Shown piece by piece: positions 1 through 5,052 of a stretch of 8,681 nucleotides of DNA. The stretch's first letter is position 1; each line of letters starts with the position of its first letter. Below the pieces are notes generated by a model, which saw only the letters and a list, made by a program, of their open reading frames with translations, was not told where the DNA came from and searched no databases. Position numbers and translations under genes: made by a program. The DNA comes from an uncultured Lachnospiraceae bacterium (GTDB lineage: Bacteria; Bacillota_A; Clostridia; Lachnospirales; Lachnospiraceae). The stretch spans positions 1 through 8,681 of the forward strand of contig CAMWMM010000186.1 in the NCBI GenBank assembly GCA_947175285.1. The letters run 5' to 3'.

Positions 1-233
1 GACATGAATTTCATTATTATGACAGTACCTATAATGGAGCGGATGTAATAGCAGCTAGGCCAGTGACAGGAAAAGAATATTCCTGTATTATAGAAAATGA
101 AACACGGTGGATGGGATTTCCGCATTTATATTATCCGTCAAATTCTGTGTTTACAAGGGCATTTGTTGATAAAGCGAGGAAATATAAGAAAGCAGGTAAC
201 AGTTTAGACAGGTCTGCGTATTTACTGCACTGA
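1..233 (+). CDS. cbiA: Cobyrinate a,c-diamide synthase, C-terminal fragment (cut by window edge)
   Basis: An open frame enters the window in frame 3 (first full codon at position 3) and stops at TGA 231-233, giving 76 residues. It begins HEFHYYDS and contains GFPHLYYPSN near its end. These are signature segments of the C-terminal glutamine-amidotransferase domain of the CbiA/CobB family, where the HEFHY histidine is generally assigned to the amidotransferase active site. The family uses ATP and glutamine (or ammonia) to amidate the a and c side chains of cobyrinic acid in cytoplasmic corrin-ring synthesis. Only the last sixth or so of a normal protein of about 450 residues is visible, so the upstream domain and start cannot be checked. 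Hydrogenobyrinate-type CobB is an alternative, but CbiA is the expected form in an anaerobe. The next gene downstream is a Cys-rich protein of a family often found beside cobalamin genes. Confidence 0.88.
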   Translation, partial: HEFHYYDSTYNGADVIAARPVTGKEYSCIIENETRWMGFPHLYYPSNSVFTRAFVDKARKYKKAGNSLDRSAYLLH

Positions 234-258
234 CCGTGCCAAAGTATAGTGGCTGAGA

Positions 259-330
259 GTATCCGGCCTATCGCGAAGCGATTTAAGATGGCTGGATACA
301 CGTAACAGTGAAGGCATCTGAACTGTTACG
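259..330 (+). other. Two adjacent stem-loops in the cbiA to Cys-rich gene spacer
   Basis: The first stem pairs 259-268 (GTATCCGGCC) with 290-299 (GGCTGGATAC), ten pairs with one G-U. It encloses a small hairpin, ATCGC (270-274) with GCGAT (278-282) around GAA. The second stem pairs CGTAACAGT (301-309) with ACTGTTACG (322-330), nine perfect pairs around a 12-base loop. No T-tract follows, so neither is a typical terminator. The compact, fully paired layout resembles a dispersed intergenic palindromic element or a processing/stability hairpin between two operon genes. It does not match a riboswitch consensus that I recognise. Confidence 0.6.
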
Positions 331-363
331 AAAGCAATGATATAGGAAAGGAAGTGTGTAAAA

Positions 364-606
364 GTGAGTATGAAAAATTCATACCGATTTTTTGAAAACG
401 GGGACTGTAAATATTTTCCCTGTCATAAGGAATTAGGTGATTTTAACTGTTTATTTTGTTATTGTCCTTTATATTTAAAGGAAAATTGTCCGGGGAATCC
501 TGCATATATAGAAAAGGATGGGAGAAAGATAAAAGATTGTACAAATTGTACCTTTCCCCATCAGCCTGAAAATTATGATACGGTGATTCAAATTTTGAAA
601 GAGTAA
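364..606 (+). CDS. Cysteine-rich small domain protein (PF04071-like), cobalamin-associated
   Basis: This 80-residue cytoplasmic protein has eight cysteines at positions 15, 20, 29, 32, 34, 42, 59 and 62, plus His66. The spacing (FPCH, CLFCYCPLY, CTNC, FPH) fits the Cys-rich small domain family (PF04071), a presumed metal-binding module of unknown biochemical role. I see no signal peptide or membrane segment. The GTG at 364 is chosen because AGGAAAGGAAG (344-353 region) lies about 10 bases upstream; an ATG at 370 in the same frame is possible but further from the site. Family members often lie at the end of anaerobic cobalamin operons, and here the gene follows cbiA by 130 bases on the same strand. 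A role in corrinoid or cobalt handling is therefore inferred, not shown. No clear terminator follows. Confidence 0.85.
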   Translation: MSMKNSYRFFENGDCKYFPCHKELGDFNCLFCYCPLYLKENCPGNPAYIEKDGRKIKDCTNCTFPHQPENYDTVIQILKE

Positions 607-819
607 AGTTAATGAATAAACAAGAATCTATATTCTGTAAGAAAATATAATTTAAATATTATAAGCAGATAGCAAGAGTATATTTCTATTCGTTTTGTAT
701 CTTATATGGAAAAGATGCATTGCGACTTTTAATAGACATAATGTAATCTGTTTATATGTACCATGCATGTATTGCTATGATTAGCATTATACAATTATAA
801 AATATGTGTAAGAAAAAAT
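607..819. other. AT-rich spacer, no gene seen
   Basis: This strongly AT-rich stretch separates the Cys-rich gene from the xre remnant. Stops are frequent in all frames and I see no RNA gene or terminator. The only possible signal is a weak promoter: TTGCTA at 772-777 and TATAAA at 796-801, 18 bases apart, correctly placed to transcribe the xre remnant and the agr-like genes behind it. That promoter call is tentative. Confidence 0.5.
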
Positions 820-1110
820 ATAAATGTACAGATTGGGAAAAAGTTACAGAACACTAAAGAAAACAGTGGATATACGCAGGAGGATTTTTGGAAGCACTGG
901 AAGTGAGTGTGGAGCAGTATCGCAAATTAGAAAAAGTTGCTAGTCTTATATGAAAGGTATAAGATTGATCCTAATTGCCTAATTACGAGCGAGAAATATC
1001 TGCCCCTTGATCTAGAGGCGTTTCTTGTTAATTGTAGCAGGAATGAGAGAAACGAAATCATTGGATGTACACTTGCATACATGAAGAAGCTGATAACAGG
1101 GCAGGAGTGA
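820..1110 (+). pseudogene. Xre-family HTH regulator, frameshifted remnant
   Basis: Three frame segments together read as one Xre-type regulator. Segment one (about 820-890) gives NVQIGKKLQ followed by SGYTQEDF, the start of a Cro/C1-type HTH. Segment two (about 886-945) gives FLEALEVSVEQYRKLEK, the recognition helix region. Segment three (946-1110) gives LYERYKIDPNCLIT and ends YMKKLITGQE before TGA 1108-1110. The first break is explained by loss of one T from the T-run at 885-889. At the second break the loop after the recognition helix also appears to be missing. The apparent first codon is ATA (820) where an ATG would be expected, so even the start may be lost. Xre regulators of this type commonly precede LytTR response regulator and AgrC genes in Lachnospiraceae, and it lies 51 bases before one here. 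The reading is direct; the family name rests on the HTH pattern. Confidence 0.72.
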
Positions 1111-1120
1111 GTTTCTATCC

Positions 1121-1150
1121 CATATGTATATTTGCGTAAATATGTATATG
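1121..1150 (+). repeat. Direct repeat / hairpin just before the response-regulator RBS
   Basis: ATATGTATAT occurs at 1122-1131 and again at 1140-1149, an 18-base period. The same bases can fold as RNA: 1121-1133 pairs with 1138-1150 through thirteen pairs, two of them G-U, around a 4-base loop. The element directly abuts the GGAGGTGG ribosome binding site (1150-1157), so it could be an operator or could affect access to the site. The spacing is not the 21-22 base period typical of LytTR operators, so no binding protein is assigned. Confidence 0.45.
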
Positions 1151-1161
1151 GAGGTGGATTG

Positions 1162-1859
1162 ATGAAAATAGCAGTCTGTGATGATGATCCGAAAGCTGTT
1201 GGCATGTTTGATAGGTATGCCGCAGCAGTTATCAAGTATGCAGTTGAGTATGAATTTTATCAAAGTCCCGAAGAGATGCTGGAGGTATATGCAGGGCAGG
1301 AACAGACATGTATATTCTTGATATTGAGATGCCTGGAATGGACGGACTTGCTGTGGCAAGGGAAATCAGGAGCAGGGATTCCAAGGCATTAATTGTGTTT
1401 CTAACCAGTTATACTAAATATATGCCAGACGTGTTCGAGGTGGTCACTTTTGATTACATACAGAAACCGATCACTGTTGAACGGCTGCGGCTTCTGCTCG
1501 AAAAGGCAGAAACCTATCTTGGTATGACAAATCAGAGTTTTTCTTTTGGTTACGGCAGAAGCCGGGACAGTCTTAAGTTTGACGAAATCCTTTATCTGGA
1601 GAAAAAGGGGCGTCAGGCGCTTATCCATACAAAAGATACCATATACAAAACCAACATGACAACAAAAGAAATCTGGGAATGCCTTGACAGCAGGATGTTT
1701 GCTGCCATACATGGTTCCTTTATTGTGAACCTGAAGCATGTGAAGACCGTTTCGAGCGGGACAGTGTGTCTATCAGATGGCCAGGAACTTGCTGTCACCA
1801 GAGGATACCGTAAGAGCCTTGCAGAAAAACACATGGCATTCGTGCAGGGAGGGATGTGA
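1162..1859 (+). pseudogene. LytTR-family response regulator (AgrA-like), single-base frameshift
   Basis: Translation starts at ATG 1162 behind GGAGGTGG (spacing about 5). The first frame gives MKIAVCDDDP, with the acidic pair of a receiver domain, and runs to AGQE near 1302. The protein continues in another frame from GAC 1305: DMYILDIEMPGMDG, with the phospho-acceptor Asp of ILD, then LTSYTKYM and the IQKP lysine. From about 1535 to the end follows a LytTR DNA-binding domain (DEILYLEKKGRQ, IHGSFIVNLKHV). Restoring one missing base at about 1303-1304 gives about 232 residues, the normal length for AgrA/ComE-like regulators. No slippery heptamer is present, so programmed frameshifting is unlikely. 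As it stands the receiver domain is split, and the regulator should be non-functional unless the lesion is a sequencing error. The AgrC-like remnant starts five bases after its stop, which supports a former two-component operon. Confidence 0.85.
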
Positions 1860-1863
1860 CACG

Positions 1864-2746
1864 GTGGAGTACGGGATCTGGTTTGTAATAAGGATTTTTG
1901 ACCTGTGCATTTACTGGAGGGCGCTGGAAGCTTTTGTGGGGAAAAGGAAGACTTCCGTGGAATTTGCTATTGCACTGTTAGTAGTGAGTGAGGCAGCCGG
2001 GAGCCTGATCAACCAGATGGGGATCAACTGGCTGAATCTGATAGCAATAGCAGTGCTCTTAGGGATTTTCATATGTCAGTATGAGGAAAAGGTATCGGCA
2101 AAAGTCATTATAGTGCTGATGTATATGAGACTTGTGGCTGTTGCAGAACCGGCAGGATATGTCATTTACACATTTTTTGAGAGAAACCAGGTAAAGAACG
2201 AGGCAATTACGGATATCTGCAATGCCAAAAGAAGTAGTCTATATGCTGGTCCTTATCCCAATTGCAAGTTTTATTGGCTGTTTCCTGCTGATCGAGGTGG
2301 CACAGGAACTGTTGTCAACATGGACTGCCATATTGTGTATGAGCATTATTTTTACCATCATCATAATGAATTATCTGGTATTCCTGATGATAGAAAGATA
2401 TACAGACATGGCAGAGAAAAGGCATGAGGAGGAAATGGTCTTAAGTGAGATTTCCTACTGGAATGAGTATTATGCGGATATGGAGCGGTATCAGGAACAG
2501 ATACAGGATATCAAGCACGACATGAAGAACCGGCTTTCCACGCTTTATGATGCCGCAGTGCATGGGGACAGCAGCGTAATGATGGCGACACTAAAGCAGA
2601 TGCTGGATGACATCAGTCTGACAGAAGAGATCATCCATTCGGCAAATCCAGTCTTAAATTCCATACTGAAGGTCAAGGCGGCAAAGGCAAGGGAAAACGG
2701 GATAAAAGTTGATATATGGCACTTGCAGTGGCCGGACTTGCAGTAA
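1864..2746 (+). pseudogene. AgrC-like sensor histidine kinase, frameshifted and truncated
   Basis: The likely start is GTG 1864, behind the AGGGAGGG at the 3' end of the response regulator. The first part (1864 to about 2226) encodes hydrophobic segments of a polytopic sensor domain. The frame then changes: CCAAAAG at 2225-2231 has one A too many, and removing it from the 2227-2230 run joins DICNA to KEVVYMLVLIP. The second part has more membrane helices and a coiled linker (RHEEEMVLSEISYW). It then gives the H-box IKHDMKNRL with its phospho-acceptor His, and NPVLNSIL, typical of AgrC-type HPK10 kinases. After GIKVD the homology stops. The N and G boxes of the ATP-binding GHKL domain are absent, and the frame ends at TAA 2744-2746 in bases belonging to the next gene. 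The product would be about 294 residues instead of roughly 430, so it cannot be an active kinase. Confidence 0.87.
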
Positions 2747-2817
2747 ACCACTGCTGTATGTGGTTTCTGGGACAGGATGAATTACCAGAAAACGCAAAAA
2801 AGCTGAGGAGGTTTTGA
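2716..2817 (+). pseudogene. AgrD-like cyclic lactone autoinducer peptide, 5'-truncated
   Basis: In a frame different from the kinase, ATG 2716 opens 33 codons ending at TGA 2815-2817. The translation is MALAVAGLAVNHCCMWFL followed by GQDELPENAKKLRRF. The CMWF core followed by an acidic, proline-containing tail (DELPE) and a basic end is the signature of clostridial AgrD / cyclic lactone autoinducer precursors. Cys14 could form a five-residue thiolactone ring, C-M-W-F-L, by analogy with the clostridial C-L-W-F-type rings I recall. Normal precursors have a longer, Lys-rich amphipathic N-terminus. Here that part is missing and the ATG has no convincing ribosome binding site, because a deletion has fused the gene to the truncated kinase. 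AgrB starts two bases after the stop codon (stop at 2817, ATG at 2820), the usual gene neighbour. Whether any peptide is made is doubtful. Confidence 0.78.
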
Positions 2818-2819
2818 GC

Positions 2820-3398
2820 ATGTCGGGGTGGCTTAGCCGCCGTATGGTGGAGCGGAATATCATAGGGGAAGAGGAGCAGGGGATATACCAGTTCGGGGTA
2901 AGGAATGGAATAATTATATTGATAAATATTATAACAGCATTCCTGATTGGGCTGTTTACAGAGCAGCTTCTGGTAGTGTGCATATTTACCCTGTCTTTTA
3001 TGACGCTCTGGAGCTTTACCGGCGGCTATCATTGCGACAGCAGCTTGTTCTGTTATATCGGTTCAAGCTTTGTGCTGTTCATTCCAGTGTATACGGGTAG
3101 TCTGTTTGTCAGAATGTCTGTCATGACAGTGCTGCTTACACTGGCAGCAGCGGCAGGGATCATAATAGCATTAAGTCCAATGCACAGTAAGAAACGAAAA
3201 CTCGACCATACAGAAAAGAAGCATTTCGGCAGGAGGGCAAGAGTCATAGTAATCCTACAGGCAGCAGTGTTTCTTGGGCTGTGGTATCTGGGACATAATG
3301 GCTATGCTTACGCAGTCTATTCAAGCATCTGTATTATTGCAGTCTTTATGCTGGCAGGAAAAGCCCAGCTGTATATACAACTTCATATGGAAAAATAG
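2820..3398 (+). CDS. agrB: AgrB-like accessory gene regulator protease
   Basis: ATG 2820 lies eight bases after AGGAGG (2806-2811) and gives 192 residues, a normal AgrB length. AgrB is a membrane cysteine endopeptidase that removes the C-terminal tail of AgrD and forms the thiolactone ring. The core motif SFTGGYHCDSSLFC contains the His71 and Cys78 pair, with the same spacing as the catalytic His77/Cys84 of S. aureus AgrB. Several hydrophobic helices follow (about 30-60, 80-118, 140-180), separated by a basic loop (SKKRKLDHTEKKHFGRRAR). One oddity is Trp64, which aligns with the conserved Arg seven residues before the catalytic His; CGG to TGG would be a single transition. The frame is otherwise intact, but its peptide substrate gene, kinase and regulator are all broken, so the protein is probably without function here. 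A terminator follows immediately. Confidence 0.9.
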   Translation: MSGWLSRRMVERNIIGEEEQGIYQFGVRNGIIILINIITAFLIGLFTEQLLVVCIFTLSFMTLWSFTGGYHCDSSLFCYIGSSFVLFIPVYTGSLFVRMSVMTVLLTLAAAAGIIIALSPMHSKKRKLDHTEKKHFGRRARVIVILQAAVFLGLWYLGHNGYAYAVYSSICIIAVFMLAGKAQLYIQLHMEK

Positions 3399-3400
3399 GA

Positions 3401-3437
3401 ATCCCTTCCGGAAGATACAAAACCGGAAGGATTTTTT
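3401..3437 (+). terminator. Rho-independent terminator after agrB
   Basis: CCTTCCGG (3404-3411) pairs perfectly with CCGGAAGG (3423-3430) around an 11-base loop. If one C is bulged, the ATC and GAT flanks extend the stem. Six Ts follow at 3432-3437. It begins three bases after the agrB stop and closes the agr-like locus. A nearly identical copy lies at 8493-8532. Confidence 0.88.
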
Positions 3438-3732
3438 AGTGTGATTGTGTCAGGTCATTGGTCATGTGGAGATTCAGGATAAAATTTGTACACCAGTCTG
3501 ACCAGCATAAGATGAAAAATTCATGGAAGTGAATCACTGATTAACAAAGATAGTACAATATAGTCCAGAAACTTTGTTCTGCTTTTACTGTATTCCCCCA
3601 AATTAAGACTCTTGTTAATTAATCGATCTCATTATACAGCCCTTCTCCTGAATCTGTAATACTTATGTTTTCTCGAATATGGGAATCCCATCCACAAGGC
3701 AGTAAAATTATAAGGGTATATTTATGGTATCA
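3438..3732. other. Non-coding stretch downstream of the agr terminator
   Basis: No supported gene is present. The first bases after the terminator (GTGATTGTGTCAG) resemble those after the second terminator (GCGATTACACCAG), so duplicated sequence may continue a short way. On the minus strand, 3672-3622 reads ISITDSGEGLYNEID. This resembles the LTxxGe segment that follows the HTH in LysR proteins and lies in the same frame as the HTH fragment at 3733-3843, but in-frame stops separate the two. I treat it as possible debris. Confidence 0.4.
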
Positions 3733-3843
3733 ATGTGTTTACCGCACTGGTGTTTTTTGTGCTAAATGAAAGATTTCTTAATTTTTGCGGTATTCCATTT
3801 TGGAAACTGCATAGGAAATTGCTGAGTCGGTAACCGTCAGTCC
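3733..3843 (-). pseudogene. LysR-type HTH fragment, degraded
   Basis: Read on the minus strand from 3843, the frame gives GLTVTDSAISYAVSKMEYRKN, a stop (3780-3778), EIFHLAQKTPVR, another stop (3741-3739), then TH. Aligned with the intact LysR at 3865-4770, TVTDSAISYAVSKME matches YVTQPAISNAIRELE. EIFHLAQKTPVR lines up with the following CLFTRSKNHLTLT segment at almost the same spacing. Two in-frame stops and the lack of a clear effector domain make it a dead fragment. It lies just beyond the 3' end of the intact gene but differs from it in sequence, so it is a relic of another LysR gene and not a recent copy. The match is short and made by eye. Confidence 0.48.
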
Positions 3844-3864
3844 ATCGTGACATCATTAGAGTGC

Positions 3865-4770
3865 TTATGGTGTTTCTGTTTGTTTTGGTACAAATTTCGT
3901 ATGTGAATATTTTTGCGTAAAAGAAATAAATTTGTCCACACTGTTGTTAATATATTTTCCTTTCTTCCAGACAATTCCAATATCCTGTTCTATATGTGGA
4001 ATAACAGGTATCCTGACTAAACCTGAATCATCGTCCAATAAAGAAGAATATAAAAATGCACCGCCTAGATTATTGCGAACAAAGTTTTTAATAGTATATA
4101 ACTGGCTGGCATGTAAGATAATATTTGGCTTATTTCCGATATTTTCAAAAAGAGCATTTAAAGTAGTGTTTTGCACGGAGTCTGTGTTATACATAATCAG
4201 CGGTTCATTTTCCAACATTCCTATAGATATTTCTTTTTCATTTGCCAAATGATGCTCTGGTGATACACAAAAAACAAAAGAATCAGTTGTTATCTGGTAT
4301 GAATTCATTTTATCAATATCATAAAAATGCATGTTTACAAATGATAAATCCAATACATCATCATTAACTAAAGCTGCAGCCCTAATAGAACCATATTCAA
4401 AAAGTTCCAATGGAATATCAGGATATTTTTTGTTGAATTCAATAAATAAATCGGGAAAAAAAATAGTACTTAAAAGCGGTGGAATTCCAATTCTGACAGG
4501 GGCTACCTGTCTGCCTATATCGTAAAGCTGTGAAGAGGTCTGCTCAATGGTTTGAAGCAATGCACTTGCCTTTTGATAAAACAATTCTCCTTCTTTTGTA
4601 AGAGTCAAATGATTTTTTGATCGCGTAAATAAACACACTGAAAACTCCTTTTCCAGTTCGCGGATAGCATTGGAAATTGCAGGCTGGGTGACATACAGCT
4701 TTTGTGCCGCCTGAGTAATGCTGTGGCACTGGCTGACAGCACAAAAATATTCTAACTGAACAATTTTCAC
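3865..4770 (-). CDS. LysR-type transcriptional regulator of the tartrate cluster (TtdR-like role)
   Basis: The protein has 301 residues, the usual LysR length. The start is GTG at 4770-4768, chosen because a perfect AAGGAGG (4785-4779 on the minus strand) lies eight bases upstream; a longer TTG start at 4788 would place the binding site inside the gene. The N-terminal winged HTH spans about residues 1-60 (SITQAAQKLYVTQPAIS, then LFTRSKNHLTLTKEG). A two-lobed substrate-binding effector domain follows (VRIGIPPLL near 90, then HASQLYTIKNFVRNNLGGAF, which carries the conserved late-domain pattern). It is transcribed divergently from a permease-ttdA-ttdB operon, the same arrangement of functions as E. 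coli ttdR with ttdABT. Activation of that operon by tartrate or a related acid is a reasonable inference, but the ligand cannot be read from the sequence. Cytoplasmic DNA-binding protein. Confidence 0.9.
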   Translation of the reverse strand: MKIVQLEYFCAVSQCHSITQAAQKLYVTQPAISNAIRELEKEFSVCLFTRSKNHLTLTKEGELFYQKASALLQTIEQTSSQLYDIGRQVAPVRIGIPPLLSTIFFPDLFIEFNKKYPDIPLELFEYGSIRAAALVNDDVLDLSFVNMHFYDIDKMNSYQITTDSFVFCVSPEHHLANEKEISIGMLENEPLIMYNTDSVQNTTLNALFENIGNKPNIILHASQLYTIKNFVRNNLGGAFLYSSLLDDDSGLVRIPVIPHIEQDIGIVWKKGKYINNSVDKFISFTQKYSHTKFVPKQTETP

Positions 4771-4803
4771 AATATTTTCCTCCTTCAAACAAAGTTATGA
4801 TTA

Positions 4804-4827
4804 GATTTATGGCATAATGCATAAATC
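4804..4827. promoter_or_regulatory. Dyad upstream of lysR, candidate LysR operator
   Basis: GATTTATG (4804-4811) and CATAAATC (4820-4827) are perfect inverted repeats around eight bases. The right half, ATAATGCATAAAT (4814-4826), recurs as ATAATGCTGAAAT at 4868-4880, 54 bases away, about five helical turns. LysR proteins typically bind as tetramers to a dyad plus a second phased half-site in the divergent region, so this pair is a good candidate for autoregulation and activation. The dyad lies 34 bases before the lysR start codon, downstream of its predicted promoter. Confidence 0.5.
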
Positions 4828-4847
4828 AGTTTAGTATTCTACAGCAT

Positions 4848-4856
4848 ATTATAGCA
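4848..4856 (-). promoter_or_regulatory. Predicted lysR promoter, extended -10
   Basis: On the minus strand the bases read TGCTATAAT, a TATAAT -10 box (4853-4848) preceded by a TG extension. No good -35 hexamer sits at the expected place, which is tolerable for extended -10 promoters. Transcription would start near 4841 and run through the dyad at 4804-4827 before the lysR ribosome binding site, consistent with autorepression. Confidence 0.45.
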
Positions 4857-4928
4857 TGTTTTTTAGAATAATGCTGAAATATTTGTTATATGATAATTAA
4901 ATTTTATAAGGGTATTATTTTTAGTAAA

Positions 4929-4957
4929 TGTACAATAAAAAAAGGCTTTGTTATAAT
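4929..4957 (+). promoter_or_regulatory. Predicted sigma-A promoter of the permease-ttdAB operon
   Basis: A perfect TATAAT (4952-4957) lies 17 bases after TGTACA (4929-4934), which matches four of six -35 consensus bases. A weak -35 suits an activator-dependent promoter, and LysR-like motifs lie upstream at 4804-4880. The start would be near 4964, leaving a leader of about 90 bases before the permease start. Confidence 0.6.
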
Positions 4958-4973
4958 GAGCCTATATTAAAAA

Positions 4974-4999
4974 AGTAATAAACCGGCCGTATTATTACT
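4974..4999. promoter_or_regulatory. 26-base dyad in the permease-ttdAB leader
   Basis: AGTAATAA (4974-4981) is perfectly inverted by TTATTACT (4992-4999). The centre contains the self-complementary CGGCCG (4984-4989) with the same symmetry axis, so 22 of 26 bases are symmetric. It lies roughly 10-35 bases after the predicted transcription start and before the ribosome binding site. This is a classic position for a repressor operator, or for an RNA hairpin in the leader. No T-tract follows, so it is not a terminator. It does not match the catabolite-repression (cre) consensus and the binding protein is unknown. Confidence 0.55.
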
Positions 5000-5052
5000 C
5001 GTGTGTTTAGCAAAATATAAAATTTCACAAAAAGATATTGGAGGTAAAACAT

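Noticed and set aside
234..363. Adenosylcobalamin riboswitch before the Cys-rich gene
   Set aside because: The context is tempting, but the B12-box and conserved core are not visible and the segment is too short. Only simple stem-loops are supported.
1290..1320. Programmed ribosomal frameshift in the response regulator
   Set aside because: No X XXY YYZ slippery heptamer or following structure is seen at the break. A one-base loss explains the data and neighbouring genes are also broken.
2814..2819. AgrB start at TTG 2814
   Set aside because: It is only two bases from AGGAGG, whereas ATG 2820 has correct spacing.
4771..4788. Longer LysR start at TTG 4788 (minus strand)
   Set aside because: It would place the perfect AAGGAGG site inside the coding region; GTG at 4770 has that site at ideal spacing and gives the usual LysR N-terminus.
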